Part shown: in pieces, positions 36,606 through 47,527 of the stretch
Numbering within the stretch: position 1 is the stretch's first letter
Layout of the letters: every line of letters starts with the position of its first letter
Source: Cryobacterium sp. PH31-AA6
Lineage (GTDB): Bacteria > Actinomycetota > Actinomycetes > Actinomycetales > Microbacteriaceae
NCBI RefSeq assembly: GCF_030063195.1
Contig: NZ_JASISS010000018.1
Coordinates: 1-64,000 of the forward strand
Reading direction: 5' to 3'
Length of the DNA stretch: 64,000 nt
Made by a program: the position numbers and the translations under genes
Notes under the pieces: model-generated
What the model saw: only the letters and a program-made list of their open reading frames with translations
Database searches by the model: none
What the model was told of the DNA's origin: nothing

Positions 36606-37460
36606 TCAGGGCAACCGGGAGAACAGCCGCGTTGCCGTGAGCGCGACGGCGAAGCCGGAGGCGATGATCGCGGCCACCCCGCCGATGTAGGCGATCAGGG
36701 GGCCGGGCGTCGTGCCGAAGGCCCTGAAGAACGTCACCAGGAAAGCGGAGATGGCCACGACGAGGAAAGGCACCAATATCTTCACCTGCATCCGCGCGCC
36801 CACCGCCGGCACGGGCTCGATCGTGGTCGGGTCGTCGCCGCGCCACACGGTCAGCGCGACACCGCCGGCGCACCCCCAGACGGCGACGACCAGCAGGGCC
36901 GCGATCACGTCGCTCGGTCGGTGCCAGCCGTTGGCGAGGGTCGACACGCCCGCGACCACCGCGAAGGCCGCGCCCGCGAGTGCGCTCAGCCACCGGGTGC
37001 GGGGGCTGGAAACGAGGAAGACGGCGAGGGCGGATGCCGCGGCCACGGTCGTATGCCCGGAGGGGAACGAATTGGCGGCGTAGCCGTCGACTCCGAGATC
37101 GGGCCGGGTCAGCAGCCAGCCCTTGAGAATCTGGGTGGTCAGCACCGCGCCGAGCGCCGAGCCGACCGCGACGATCAGGGTGTGCAGGTTGCGTCGGACG
37201 GCGGTGAGGATGCCGGCCACCGTCGCCCCGGCGACCACGGAGACCAGTGGCAGGGCGTCGAGCACCTGCTGGGTAAACGGGGTCACGCTGCGACGCCCGA
37301 ACTCGGCTCCGTCGAAGGCGAGCTGGTCCATGGTCTGGCCGGCGAGGGTGCGCACGGAGAACAGGTAGATCACGACCAGGACCGCGATCGAGAAGAAAGC
37401 ACCAACGAGATAACGGAGGGGACTGGTGGTCGAGGTGGTGCGCACATTCCAGCTTCGCAT
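36606..37460 (-). CDS. PAP2 superfamily phosphatase
   Basis: The 284-residue membrane protein has six or more helices. The three phosphatase motifs are visible: KGWLLTRPDLG (KxxxxxRP), NSFPSGHTTVAAA (PSGH), and GVSTLANGWHRPSDVIAA (a variant of SRxxxxxHxxxD with the key His and Asp kept, R replaced by N/A-type residues upstream). Such enzymes remove phosphate from lipids such as phosphatidic acid, phosphatidylglycerol phosphate or undecaprenyl diphosphate. C-terminal extra helices (about 80 residues) follow the core. The substrate is not determinable. Confidence 0.88.
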   Translation of the reverse strand: MRSWNVRTTSTTSPLRYLVGAFFSIAVLVVIYLFSVRTLAGQTMDQLAFDGAEFGRRSVTPFTQQVLDALPLVSVVAGATVAGILTAVRRNLHTLIVAVGSALGAVLTTQILKGWLLTRPDLGVDGYAANSFPSGHTTVAAASALAVFLVSSPRTRWLSALAGAAFAVVAGVSTLANGWHRPSDVIAALLVVAVWGCAGGVALTVWRGDDPTTIEPVPAVGARMQVKILVPFLVVAISAFLVTFFRAFGTTPGPLIAYIGGVAAIIASGFAVALTATRLFSRLP

Positions 37461-37562
37461 GCCGGGGCGCAGAACACCTCACCGGGGGCGGTACACGGGC
37501 GCGTTCGCGCACAGCGAGGGCGGAACCCTTGACTGGCCGGCGGGTCGGCGTAGCGTGGAAGC

Positions 37563-37775
37563 ATGTTCAACTGGCACTGGGGCCGGGCGAAGGCCGACCG
37601 CGCACACGACACCCGCGGCTTCGGCCTGGGTGGTTTCTCCGGGCTCGAGGGCGACTTCGAGGCCGAACGGCGGCGCGCCGCGGCGGCTTCCGACGAGCCG
37701 ATCGAACCGTATGAGCAGGACCAGATCGACAAGCCCAACCTGCCAGGTTCCTCCTCCGGGCTGACCCACCCCTGA
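37563..37775 (+). CDS. small hypothetical protein (70 aa)
   Basis: The frame has strongly coding codon use and begins MFNWHWGRAKADRAHDTRGF, continuing into an acidic, charged middle (LEGDFEAERRRAAAAS) and an acidic-polar end. There is no signal or membrane segment. It is divergent from the PAP2 gene. I do not recognise a family. Confidence 0.6.
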   Translation: MFNWHWGRAKADRAHDTRGFGLGGFSGLEGDFEAERRRAAAASDEPIEPYEQDQIDKPNLPGSSSGLTHP

Positions 37776-38033
37776 CCGGACCGCCCGGCGCCGACACGCC
37801 CGGCATGCCCACACCCCGACCTGAGCTTCGCTCAGCGCGAACAAGGCCGGAGGCGGCAGGAAGTCCGTGTCCATTGAGCGGAAAACGGGCGGACCCAGGA
37901 GTTTATCCCCCGGAGCCTTGCCCGCTATTCGCGTGGCGTACACCGAATGTTCAAGAAGTACTGGTCGAATAAACGGAGTAGAGTCAGCGCACTCACCGAA
38001 GAGTGCCCCTAGTACCAAACGAATGGAAGCTCC

Positions 38034-38972
38034 GTGAACATTCGCACGGCCGAATACCCCAGGCCGGACCATTTCCTGCTTCACCTCAGTGACACGCACC
38101 TGCTCGCACAGGGCGAGCGCTTGTATGACCAGGTCGACAGCACAGCGCATCTCGCCCGGCTGTTCGCCGAGGTCGAGGCCTCGAGCGGGCGACCGGAGGC
38201 CATCATCATCACCGGCGACCTGGCCGACAAGGGTGAGCCGGATGCCTATCGCACCCTGCGCTCCATCGTCGAGCCGGCCGCGGCCAGGCTCGGATCCCGG
38301 GTGATCTGGGTGATGGGCAACCACGACGACCGGGCGGCGTTCCGCACGACCCTGCTCGGCGAGCCGGCCTCCACCGCCCCGATCGACCACGTCGACTTCA
38401 TCGGCGGACTGCGGGTGATCACCCTGGACACGTCGGTGCCCGGCCATCACCACGGCACCGTGACCGAGAGCCAGTTGGCCTGGCTGGCCAGGGAACTGAG
38501 CGTGCCCGCGCCGGACGGCACCATCCTGGCGATGCACCACCCGCCGGTCCCCAGCGTGCTCGACCTGGCCGTCTCGGTCGAGCTGCGCGACCAGGCCGCG
38601 CTGGCCCGGGTGCTCCGCGGGACCGATGTGCGCAGCATCCTCGCCGGTCACCTGCACTATTCCTCAACGGCGATGTTCGCCGGCATCCCCGTGTCGGTCG
38701 CGTCGGCCACCTGCTACACCCAGGATCTCAACGTTCCCGTCGGCGGCACGCGCGGCCAGGACGGCGCCCGCGCCTTCAACCTCGTGCACGTGTACGCGGA
38801 CACCGTGCTGCACTCGGTCGTACCGCTCGGCAGCTACCAGGCGCTGGAATACATCGACCCGGCGCAGAGCAGCAAGCGCCTGGCCGACTCCGGCATTGAG
38901 ATCATGCCCGCGGGTACTCTGCCAGCGTTCCGTGAACCCCCGATGACCACGCCGATCCGGGTTCTGAGCTAA
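38034..38972 (+). CDS. cpdA: metallophosphoesterase, CpdA-like 3',5'-cyclic-nucleotide phosphodiesterase
   Basis: The GTG start at 38034 follows GGAAG. The 312-residue protein has all metal-binding motifs of the calcineurin-like fold: [13 protein letters not shown] (DxH), [16 protein letters not shown] (GD), [13 protein letters not shown] (GNHD) and [13 protein letters not shown] (GHxH). The D-x-H...GNHDD pattern and length match class III cyclic-nucleotide phosphodiesterases that hydrolyse cAMP. The actual substrate is inferred. The last 71 bases overlap the 3' end of the convergent Stealth gene. The 258-bp region upstream holds no gene and no feature I can name. Confidence 0.85.
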   Translation: MNIRTAEYPRPDHFLLHLSDTHLLAQGERLYDQVDSTAHLARLFAEVEASSGRPEAIIITGDLADKGEPDAYRTLRSIVEPAAARLGSRVIWVMGNHDDRAAFRTTLLGEPASTAPIDHVDFIGGLRVITLDTSVPGHHHGTVTESQLAWLARELSVPAPDGTILAMHHPPVPSVLDLAVSVELRDQAALARVLRGTDVRSILAGHLHYSSTAMFAGIPVSVASATCYTQDLNVPVGGTRGQDGARAFNLVHVYADTVLHSVVPLGSYQALEYIDPAQSSKRLADSGIEIMPAGTLPAFREPPMTTPIRVLS

Positions 38973-40722
38973 CCGCGGAGGCACCGGGGCTGAGCCGGTC
39001 GTTCGCCGGGTGCTCCCGCTCCCAGGGAGCCACGATCGGGAAGTAGCGTTCGAGGAAGTCGGTGACCGCCGCGCGGCGCACCTCGTCGGAGATCTCGGGG
39101 AAGCTGCCGTCGTTGAGGCAGAACATGTCCTGGTCGCGGCGTTTGCGCAGCTTGTTCATCTGGCGCAACGCGAGCTTCAGGGTGGTCTCGACGTAGAGCG
39201 AGCGCGCCTGGGTCTGCTCGACCGCGCGACCGGTCATCAGCGCGTAGTAGTGGTAGAGCGAGTTCGTGACCGAGATGTCGGTCGCCGAACGGAACCGGCT
39301 GGCCGCGGTGCGGGCGAAGTCTTCGGGGAATTCCGCTTCGAGCTCGCTCAGCACGCTCTTACGCAGGGGCGCGGCCGTGTGCTCAAGGTGCCGTGTGGTG
39401 ACCTTCCCGAACCGTTCGCGCAGCAGCGCCCGGTTGACCCTGGCCGCATTCTCGAAGCCGCTCCGGGTGGGGTCGTTGTCGCCGAGCCCGATCCGGGTGG
39501 ACGCCTCGACGAACTTGGTGATCCCGCCCGGAGAGAAGAAGAGTTCCGGGCCGACCGGGCGGCCGAAGAACATGTCATCGTTGGAATAGAGGAAGTGCTC
39601 GGCCAACCCGGGAATGTGGTGCAGCTGGCTTTCGACCGCGTGCGAGTTATGCGTGGGCAGCGCGCTGGTGTCGGGGAAGAAATCCTCGCTGCGCATGATC
39701 GTCACGCGCGGGTGCTCCGCCAGCCACTCCGGCGCGGGCGAGTCGGTGGCGATGAAGATGCGGCGCACCCAGGGCGCGAACATGTAAACGCTGCGGAGCG
39801 CGTACTTGAGTTCGTCGATCTGGCGGAACCGGGCGTCCGAGTCGTCCCCCGCGCCAACGACATAGGCCTGCATGCGCTTGGCGCGTTCGCGCTGGAAGTC
39901 GCTGGATGAACCGTCGACCCAGGAGAAGACCAGGTCGATGTCGAAACTGATGTCGCTGGCCAGGTCGTCGAACATGTGCTGCAGGGTGCGCCAGCTGCGA
40001 CCGAAGAGGTCGATGGTCGTCTCGCGGGCCTCGCCGCGGGGCAACCGGGTGCGCATGAGGGAGTTCTCGACCGGCGCGACGATCTCGTCCTCACCGAAGT
40101 ACCACAGCTCGAACTGGAAGGCCGTTTCGGCGCCGTAACGGAGCCGGCCGATCGGCTCGATCCGTGGGCGGTAAACCCGGAAGACGGATGACTTACGCAG
40201 CGTTGTCAGGGCGCCGTCGGCGAGAAGGAGCGGCAGTGCCGGGTCGCCGTCGAGCGGCTTCGCGTAGAACGGCTCGTTGGCGAACGCCTCGGCGAGGATG
40301 CGGGTGAGTTGCTTTCGGCGCTTGCGGTCCACGGCAATGGTCGGACGATCATTGTTGCCACGAACGAGCAGGAAGTCGATACCTGCCAGATCGAGGGCCC
40401 CTGCGACGGCGAGGAGGTCCTTGAGCATGGATTCGCGCGGGGTGAAGTGCCCGTTGACGAGGGCGATCTCTCCCTTGCGCACGACGAGGTCATCACGCTC
40501 GAAACGGCGAGTGCGGGCATCCACGGCGCGCAGCACGGGCTCGGGCTCGTTGCTGAGCGAGAGAACTGGGATGGATGCGGTGTCGGAGAGTGCCCGGCTC
40601 CGGGAAGCGTTCCCGACCGCGTCGGGCGGAGAGTCGGACCCGACGGAACCGACGGCGGCAGAAGCGGTGCTGTTTCCGGTGGGGGCATGCCGGTCGGCAG
40701 CGGGGCGATTGTGATCAGCCAT
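38902..40722 (-). CDS. Stealth family phosphotransferase
   Basis: GAGGAGG precedes the ATG. The 606-residue protein carries the Stealth conserved regions: [20 protein letters not shown] (residues 261-280), then [43 protein letters not shown] (the acidic motif), and CR3/CR4-like [20 protein letters not shown]. Stealth proteins are hexose-1-phosphate transferases that build capsule or surface polysaccharides; the animal relative is GlcNAc-1-phosphotransferase. No other polysaccharide genes are nearby, so it is an orphan here. Its C-terminal 23 codons overlap the end of the phosphodiesterase gene on the other strand. An Ala/Ser-rich leader of about 55 residues precedes the domain. Confidence 0.9.
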   Translation of the reverse strand: MADHNRPAADRHAPTGNSTASAAVGSVGSDSPPDAVGNASRSRALSDTASIPVLSLSNEPEPVLRAVDARTRRFERDDLVVRKGEIALVNGHFTPRESMLKDLLAVAGALDLAGIDFLLVRGNNDRPTIAVDRKRRKQLTRILAEAFANEPFYAKPLDGDPALPLLLADGALTTLRKSSVFRVYRPRIEPIGRLRYGAETAFQFELWYFGEDEIVAPVENSLMRTRLPRGEARETTIDLFGRSWRTLQHMFDDLASDISFDIDLVFSWVDGSSSDFQRERAKRMQAYVVGAGDDSDARFRQIDELKYALRSVYMFAPWVRRIFIATDSPAPEWLAEHPRVTIMRSEDFFPDTSALPTHNSHAVESQLHHIPGLAEHFLYSNDDMFFGRPVGPELFFSPGGITKFVEASTRIGLGDNDPTRSGFENAARVNRALLRERFGKVTTRHLEHTAAPLRKSVLSELEAEFPEDFARTAASRFRSATDISVTNSLYHYYALMTGRAVEQTQARSLYVETTLKLALRQMNKLRKRRDQDMFCLNDGSFPEISDEVRRAAVTDFLERYFPIVAPWEREHPANDRLSPGASAVSSEPGSAWSSGVHGTLAEYPRA

Positions 40723-40942
40723 GATCCTCCTCTGGGAATTGGGAACACTCGGACGCGGGGTTCACCAGCGGGAAGAGTGCGTCCGTCTTGTTGCGCGGCA
40801 GCTCACCCGTCCTGAAACCAGATGCGAAGCAGCCGGCGGAACGCGGTGGCGCTCCTCTCAGTGTACGTCGCGGGCAGGCCGGGAAATGCGCCCGGCCACA
40901 GCCCCGACCGGCGACCGTGGCCGGGCGCCGCCTGGAGCGGGT

Positions 40943-41371
40943 CTACTGGGCGCTGATGCCGAACAGTCCGATGATGAGGGCCATCAACACCAGGGTGACC
41001 AGCTCGTGCACAAGGTTGAGCAGGGTGAGGCCCCAGGGGCGACGGTCGAAGGCGTCGTGAGTCGCCATTCGGGCGGCGGTGAATCCGGCCCAGAGGATGA
41101 TCGCGGTCAGCAGCGAGTTCGCGAGAAAGCTGCCGCCATAGAAGTTCTGGGCGATCGCAGCGGCGCCGGCCAGCACCCAGGCGGTGATGAAGCTGACGAT
41201 GACGGTGAGGATGAGCGGGGCGGCCGCACCGGTGCGCATGCTCTCCTCGTCGTGACCGACGGCCTTCATCCAGTAGGTGCCGAAGGCCCGGCGGGAGTAC
41301 CAGATCGAGCCGACGACCATGCTCGACACCGTTGCGAGCAGCACTGCCCACATGTTGATTTCGGGAACCAT
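40943..41371 (-). CDS. DUF1761 family membrane protein
   Basis: The ATG at 41371 follows AAAGGA; longer upstream frames lack support. The 142-residue protein has four hydrophobic helices and the DUF1761 pattern WAVLLATVSSMVVGSIWYSR followed by FGTYWMKAVG. The function of this family is unknown. The 220-bp gap to the Stealth gene shows nothing that I can interpret. Confidence 0.85.
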   Translation of the reverse strand: MVPEINMWAVLLATVSSMVVGSIWYSRRAFGTYWMKAVGHDEESMRTGAAAPLILTVIVSFITAWVLAGAAAIAQNFYGGSFLANSLLTAIILWAGFTAARMATHDAFDRRPWGLTLLNLVHELVTLVLMALIIGLFGISAQ

Positions 41372-41535
41372 GGTGAATCCTTTCGGCGGGCTCCTCGGTG
41401 GGAGCGGGTGGAGCCTGTGCTGTGTGTTCGACTGCGCCCATTGTCGTCCCGCCCGGCCGGTCAGTCGACCCCGGCATCCCCGTCGCAGGGGCGGTCGGAA
41501 CCCCGCCAATGTCGGGGCCCGAGCCCCGCAGGGAG

Positions 41536-43422
41536 CTAGAGGTCGCCCGGCCCGTCAAGGTCGGCCGGGTCGGTCACGGGAAGGTGGCAGACGAAGTCCC
41601 GGCACAGGTAGGCAGCGGTCTGCCCCGCGCGGGCGGTGCGGTCGCGGAACAACTCGAAGCCGGCCTCAGAGAATGCCCGCGCCTGGTCCTCCGTGACCGC
41701 GGCGACGAGCCCGGTCCCCCGGCGCCGCGCGGCGGCGAGCAGCCCGGTGGGAGCGGCGCCGGGCGAGACGACGACGAGCTGTTCGATGGGGGCCAGAAGC
41801 TCGGCGCTCAATCGCAGGGCCGCACCGAAGGCGAGCGGACGGGCCGGAAGATGTCCGGCCAGAGCGGCCATCCCGGATTCTGCCGCGGTGAGGTAGCGGG
41901 CTTCGGCGGTGAGCAGGTGGAGCTGTCGGGCCGCCCCGGCGATCGCGGTCAGCCCCGACGGATAGGCGCCCTCCGACGGGTCGACGGCGAGGTCCCTGCC
42001 CTGCGCCGCCAGCACCGGATCGGCGCCGTTCGGAACCCGGAACGGTTCCGCCGGAGCCCGCAGCGTCGCGTCGACGAGGCGACGCGCCGCGATCGCGTAG
42101 CGCACCTCCCCCGTCGCCAGCGCCAGCTCGAGGAGCCCGCGGGCGAACATCCCGTAGTCCTCCAGGGTGGCCCGCGCTCCCGAGACGCGCCCCGAAATCG
42201 AGGCCCGCACCAGGCCGACCCGGCCGGGCGCGAGATCGACGACATGCTGGTCCAGAAGCTTGTCGGCCGCGCGCACCGCAGCCGCTTCGAGGCTGGGGTC
42301 GTCGAAGGCGAATCCGGCCCGGGCGAGGGCCGCGATGGCCAGGCCGTTCCACCCGGTGAGCACCTTCTCGTCGAGCGCGGGCCGCGATTGCTCTGCCCTG
42401 GCCTCCTCGTCGAGGCCGTAATAGCCGCCTTCGACGCGTTGGCCGTTGACGGTGCTCTCGGAATCCTGGGCGCTGGCGAAGCCGCCGCCCGGCAGCTCCA
42501 GCACGGAGGTGAGGAAGCGTGCGATCCCCTCGGCTACGGCCCTGGCCCACGCTTCCCCGGTGAGTTTCCAGGCCTGGGTGTACAGGTCGAGGAGCTGGGC
42601 GTTGTCGTAGAGCATCCGTTCGTAGTGCGGGTCGCTCCAGTCCCGGTTGACCGCGTAGCGGAAGAAACCACCCTCGATGGGATCGCGCAGCGGCGAGGCG
42701 CCGAGTCGCTTGAGGGTGCGCAGGGCGACGTCCCGTCCGGGCGCGCGCGCACCGTCGGGTCCGTCGGCGCGGTCCAGCAGGAAGCCGAGGGCCGGCGCGA
42801 CGGGGAACTTCGGGGCACCGCCGAAGCCGCCGTGGACCTGGTCCTCCTGGGCGACCAGCGCCGCAGCGGCCCGGTCGAGCGCCGCCGGATCCAGCCGCGG
42901 TCCGGCGGCCCTGCCCTGCTCGGATGCCGCGACGAGCGCCTCGGCAACCAGGTTCGCGCTCTCGGTGACCTCGGCGCGGCGGGTGGTCCAGGCATCCGTC
43001 ACCGCCTCGAGCACCTGCCGGAACGACGGATGCCCCGCCATCGGCTGCGGCGGAAAGTAGGTTCCCGCGTAGAACGCCCGGCCCTCCGGCGTGACGAACA
43101 CGTTGAGCGGCCAGCCCAGGCCATCGACGAACGCGCTGGCGGCGGCCAGGTAGGCGGAGTCGACGTCCGGGTGTTCCTCCCGGTCGACCTTGACGCTGAC
43201 GAAGTGGGCGTTCAGATAGGCGGCCAGGTCCGGGTCGCTGAAGCTTTCGCGCGCCATGACATGGCACCAGTGGCAGGTCGAGTACCCGATCGACACGAGC
43301 ACGGGAAGATCGCGGGCCCGCGCTTCCGCGAAGGCCTCCGCGCCCCAGCCCTGCCAGTCGACGGGATTGTCGGCGTGGGAGCGCAGGTACGGGCTGATCG
43401 CATCGGCAAGTCGATTGGACAT
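41536..43422 (-). CDS. thioredoxin domain-containing protein, YyaL/SSP411 (DUF255) family
   Basis: The 628-residue protein starts [20 protein letters not shown], the family's signature opening, then the thioredoxin-like [20 protein letters not shown] with a C-x-x-C motif. An (alpha/alpha)6-type C-terminal region follows ([19 protein letters not shown] is diagnostic). The family is widespread from bacteria to humans (spermatogenesis-associated protein 20), with no settled biochemical role. GGAGG precedes the start. Confidence 0.93.
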   Translation of the reverse strand: MSNRLADAISPYLRSHADNPVDWQGWGAEAFAEARARDLPVLVSIGYSTCHWCHVMARESFSDPDLAAYLNAHFVSVKVDREEHPDVDSAYLAAASAFVDGLGWPLNVFVTPEGRAFYAGTYFPPQPMAGHPSFRQVLEAVTDAWTTRRAEVTESANLVAEALVAASEQGRAAGPRLDPAALDRAAAALVAQEDQVHGGFGGAPKFPVAPALGFLLDRADGPDGARAPGRDVALRTLKRLGASPLRDPIEGGFFRYAVNRDWSDPHYERMLYDNAQLLDLYTQAWKLTGEAWARAVAEGIARFLTSVLELPGGGFASAQDSESTVNGQRVEGGYYGLDEEARAEQSRPALDEKVLTGWNGLAIAALARAGFAFDDPSLEAAAVRAADKLLDQHVVDLAPGRVGLVRASISGRVSGARATLEDYGMFARGLLELALATGEVRYAIAARRLVDATLRAPAEPFRVPNGADPVLAAQGRDLAVDPSEGAYPSGLTAIAGAARQLHLLTAEARYLTAAESGMAALAGHLPARPLAFGAALRLSAELLAPIEQLVVVSPGAAPTGLLAAARRRGTGLVAAVTEDQARAFSEAGFELFRDRTARAGQTAAYLCRDFVCHLPVTDPADLDGPGDL

Positions 43423-43503
43423 GCCTCCATTCTGCGCCGGACGCCCCGGCTGGACCTCCTCTTCGGGGGTGGATAGGGTGAATATGACGATTAGGGGCTT
43501 CGC

Positions 43504-43935
43504 GTGACTCTGAAGAACGTGGCCGACCGACTCGAGTCCGCTGCCGAGTCCGATCCCGGACTACTCATCGCGCTGCGTGCCGCCTACCGCGGCCGCCACG
43601 ATGTGCAGGATGCCCTGTGGTGGCGGGCGCATCCGCTCAGCGAGAGCCCGGGCGGTCACTCCGACCCGCTCGCCGACCTCGACGATCCGGGCCATGAAGA
43701 GCGGGAACTCTCCCTCCGGTTAGCCCAGGATGCCGAGGCCCTCGACCAGGTTCTGGTCAGTTTCCGCGACTGGCCCGGGGCCGACGAGGACGCCACTCCC
43801 GACCAGGCCCGGCCTGCGCGCATCGCCCCGGAGATCCCGCCGCAAAGCGCACCCCACAGTTCCCTGCTCGTCGCCGGCGCAGCCACGGTCGGCCTCCTCC
43901 TCGGCGTGGCCGTGCTCGCGCTCGTCACCGCGTAG
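43504..43935 (+). CDS. hypothetical protein with a C-terminal membrane helix
   Basis: A GTG start follows AGGGG. The 143-residue protein is charged and helical ([40 protein letters not shown]). It then has a Pro-rich linker and ends in a single hydrophobic helix [20 protein letters not shown], a tail-anchor arrangement. I do not recognise a family. Its stop is 20 bp from the convergent PnuC stop; the short gap contains 14-bp direct repeats (GGTCAGCCCC). Confidence 0.7.
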   Translation: MTLKNVADRLESAAESDPGLLIALRAAYRGRHDVQDALWWRAHPLSESPGGHSDPLADLDDPGHEERELSLRLAQDAEALDQVLVSFRDWPGADEDATPDQARPARIAPEIPPQSAPHSSLLVAGAATVGLLLGVAVLALVTA

Positions 43936-43955
43936 GCACGGTCAGCCCCGGCCGG

Positions 43956-44636
43956 TCAGCCCCCGCCGGTCAGCTCCTGGCTCACCAGGGCCTGTCGACG
44001 GCGTTGCACGCGCATCCAGACGAAGAATCCGAAGATCGTGAACGCGCCATAGAAGAGATAGAGGATGGCGGACGCGTAGTAGCCGGCGCTGATCAGCAAC
44101 GGCACGCCGACGATGTCGACGGCCACCCAGATCAGCCAGAACTCGGTCCAGCCCTTCGCCATGCCGTAGGTGGCCAGCAGCGAGCCGGTGAAGATCCAGG
44201 CATCCGCCCAGACCGGCTCGAACGATCCCAACGCCCTGAAGATCGGCGTGAGAATGAGGGTGCCGGCGACGAGTCCGAGTCCGAGCAGGATTCGGGTGCG
44301 GTTGCCTGCCCAGTGCGGGGCGACCGCGACGCGCGTCTTCTCCTTGCGGGCACGGGACCACTGGACCCAGCCGAAGATCGAGACGACGATGAACATGATC
44401 TGCCGCCCGGCCTGACCCAGCAGGTTGACCGGGTTGGGGGTGCCGAACACGGCGCCGAGGAACACCGTGAACAACAGGGCGTTTCCGGCGATGCCCACCG
44501 GCCAGGCCCAGACCTTGCGGCGCATGCCGCCGACCGCGCTCATGATGCCGAAGGCGTTGCCGATCACTTCGCGCCAGAGAATGGTCTGGGTGCCGATCTG
44601 AAGCTGGGCGTCGAAGAGCCACTCAATCGGATTCAT
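43956..44636 (-). CDS. pnuC: nicotinamide riboside transporter PnuC
   Basis: The 226-residue membrane protein has about seven helices. Family motifs include NAFGIMSAVGGMRRKVWAWP, PVNLLGQAGRQIMFIVVSIF with W-V-Q-W, and the C-terminal WTEFWLIWVAVDIVGVPLLI, SAGYYASAILYLFY pattern that lines the substrate site. It takes up nicotinamide riboside for NAD synthesis by facilitated diffusion. No partner kinase gene lies next to it. Confidence 0.92.
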   Translation of the reverse strand: MNPIEWLFDAQLQIGTQTILWREVIGNAFGIMSAVGGMRRKVWAWPVGIAGNALLFTVFLGAVFGTPNPVNLLGQAGRQIMFIVVSIFGWVQWSRARKEKTRVAVAPHWAGNRTRILLGLGLVAGTLILTPIFRALGSFEPVWADAWIFTGSLLATYGMAKGWTEFWLIWVAVDIVGVPLLISAGYYASAILYLFYGAFTIFGFFVWMRVQRRRQALVSQELTGGG

Positions 44637-44714
44637 CGGTCATCTTCCTGGCCGGGGCTCGTTCCCCCGTCGTCAGCCAATCTACCGCGACCACCCGGCT
44701 GTTCCCCGGGGAGG

Positions 44715-45602
<888 letters not shown>

Positions 45603-46322
45603 CTACTCCGTGGGCGCCGTGGCCCAGGAGCCGCTCAACCGCACCTGGCACAGCTCCGGGCCCACGAAGGGACGCAGCTCGGTGCCCTCCGGGTCGTGGC
45701 CCAGGCTCTCGGCAATGCCGCGGATCAAGCCGAGGTGCACGGAGCAGATCACCTCGGGAGCCTGCCGGGCGTCGGCCCGGAACGGGCAGGCGAGCAGGTT
45801 GATCACCGGCGGCGCCTTGGGCGCGGGAGCCTCCTCGTCCGCCGTCTCATCGGTGACCGGGACCTCGATTTCCGGGTCGAAACCCAGCCGGTCAAGAATG
45901 CGCACGAGCGGCCGGGCGCCCTCCCCCGCGCTCTCCCGCAGCTCGTCGGCGAACGTTGCCGACCAGTTCTCGCCCGCCCGGATCGCCCTGGCCCGGCCGC
46001 CGTCGGCGTCCTCGGCCAGCGCGCCGGCCAGGGCCTGGCTCAGGTCGTGTTTGGCCTCGTCCTCCCGGGCGGCCGGCCCGGCGGTGAAGAGGATGCGCGG
46101 ACGCCCGCGGGTGCCCGTGCGCATGGCGGCACGCCGGATCAGCCCCGCACCCTCCAGCTGTTCGAGGTGGAACCGCACGGTCGTGATGTGCAGCTGCACG
46201 TTCGCGGCGACATCCGCGGCATCGAGCGCGTCGTCCGAGTCCATCAGAAGTTCCAGCACCTGCCGGCGCGCGTCCGACGCGAGAGCCGCATGACGGTCAC
46301 CGCGCGCATCGAGTGCATCCAT
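45603..46322 (-). CDS. helix-turn-helix regulator, possibly SufR-like
   Basis: The 239-residue protein has an N-terminal winged helix: SDARRQVLELLMDSDDALDA, then VQLHITTVRFHLEQLEGAGL and the wing RTGTRGRPRILFTAG. The C-terminal half has a cysteine pattern CPFRADARQAPEVIC (C-x13-C) with a later PELCQVRL cysteine. That resembles the iron-sulphur-binding domain of SufR-type repressors, which is a possibility and not proven. It is divergent from the SARP gene with 239 bp between, which holds its promoter region. Confidence 0.8.
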   Translation of the reverse strand: MDALDARGDRHAALASDARRQVLELLMDSDDALDAADVAANVQLHITTVRFHLEQLEGAGLIRRAAMRTGTRGRPRILFTAGPAAREDEAKHDLSQALAGALAEDADGGRARAIRAGENWSATFADELRESAGEGARPLVRILDRLGFDPEIEVPVTDETADEEAPAPKAPPVINLLACPFRADARQAPEVICSVHLGLIRGIAESLGHDPEGTELRPFVGPELCQVRLSGSWATAPTE

Positions 46323-46561
46323 AACTTTAAGAGTAACATTGTGCGCTCAATTCCTCGCGGGAGCGGGGGTTGACCTTTACCGGAATGCTGGCCACAGTAG
46401 AAAAGATCACAACTGCGGTGACGGGCCGCGGGGCAGGATCCGTTCCTCGATTCCTGTCGCGTGACACCCCGGCGCCCGGGAACCAGAGCGCCGAATGACG
46501 AGCGCGCGCCAAGGAGCATCCTCCACCGGAGGCTCCAGAACCAACGGACAGTGGCACGGAG

Positions 46562-47290
46562 ATGGCGAATCCGGAACGAACGATATCCATCGTGGGAGGC
46601 CTGGGGCTCTTTCCCGCGGCGCGCCTGACCTTGCCCGCACGACGAGTTCTGGCCTTCCTCGCCCTCCATCCCACGTCGGTCTCTCGCGCAATTGCCGCCG
46701 GGAGGCTCTGGCCGGATCAGGAGGAGACCCTCTCCCGCGCCAACCTCCGCCGCTCCCTGTGGCAGTCCCCACCTGGCTGGGTGGTGACGGACGGCGACGA
46801 TCTGCGCCTTGATGCGAGCGTCGATCTGGCACTGGCCCGATCCGTCGCGGCCTGGGCACTCGACGGGGGCGAATTGAAGCTCTCCGAGATCGCCCTGCTC
46901 TCCGAGGACCTCCTTCCGGGCTGGCACGAAGAGTGGGTTCTCGGAGCTCAGGACGCGTTCCGCCTTCTCCGGGTTCAGGCACTCGAAGCCGCGTGTCGCA
47001 CGATGGCGACCCGGGGACACCATGCCCTTGCGACCCAGGCCGGTACGGCAGCGCTGGCGGCGGAACCGCTGCGGGAGTCGGCGGCCGCTGCCCTCGTGCG
47101 TGCGTATCTCCTCGAGGGGAACCGCTACGCGGCGGCCCGGTGCTTCCACGACCTCGCGCAGAGTCTCCACGCGGAACTGGGCGTGGCCCCGAGCCCGGCG
47201 CTCTGCGCGGCGCTCGACGGCGTCGACCTCGAACCGGAGCGGGATCGAGGCCCAGGCCCAGGCCGGAAGAGCGACCGGCACCCTTCCTGA
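46562..47290 (+). CDS. short SARP-type transcriptional activator (DNA-binding plus BTAD)
   Basis: The 242-residue protein has an OmpR-type winged-helix stretch (LTLPARRVLAFLALHPTSVS, RAIAAGRLWPDQEETLSRAN, LRRSLWQSP). A bacterial transcriptional activator domain follows, from about residue 105 (LLPGWHEEWVLGAQDAFRLL) to FHDLAQSLHAELGVAPSPAL. This is the DnrI/SARP architecture, without the ATPase or TPR modules of large AfsR proteins. It stands 237 bp upstream of a five-gene unit in the same direction and is the obvious candidate activator of it. No clear Shine-Dalgarno precedes the ATG. Confidence 0.82.
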   Translation: MANPERTISIVGGLGLFPAARLTLPARRVLAFLALHPTSVSRAIAAGRLWPDQEETLSRANLRRSLWQSPPGWVVTDGDDLRLDASVDLALARSVAAWALDGGELKLSEIALLSEDLLPGWHEEWVLGAQDAFRLLRVQALEAACRTMATRGHHALATQAGTAALAAEPLRESAAAALVRAYLLEGNRYAAARCFHDLAQSLHAELGVAPSPALCAALDGVDLEPERDRGPGPGRKSDRHPS

Positions 47291-47527
47291 TCTCGACCGG
47301 CCGGACGGCAGGCGGACGGCAGCCGGACGGCGGCCGTCATGACGGCCGGACTCGCCCACTCACACGGCGTGCACGCCCTCGCCACGGCGGTCGGCGGCCA
47401 CGCGGATGTCTGCGCCACAACATCCGGTCGGTCCACGGTCGCTCGCAGCCACGAGTCAGGACGCCGCGAATGGTGCACTGGGTGGAGCCCAGATCCGGCT
47501 GGGCCCCGACCGGGATGGAGCCGCGAC

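Noticed and set aside
41371-41509. Longer N-terminus for the DUF1761 protein
   Set aside because: The extra residues are Arg/Pro-rich without coding bias, and the ribosome binding site and the family's start both fit the ATG at 41371.
41398-43476. A 692-codon plus-strand frame
   Set aside because: It mirrors the YyaL-type gene, whose signature start and CHWC motif are on the minus strand.
47339-47527. N-terminal 63-codon extension of the 809-aa protein
   Set aside because: Third-position GC is clearly lower there, there is no ribosome binding site, and the motif-bearing N-terminus with a GGAG site starts at 47528.
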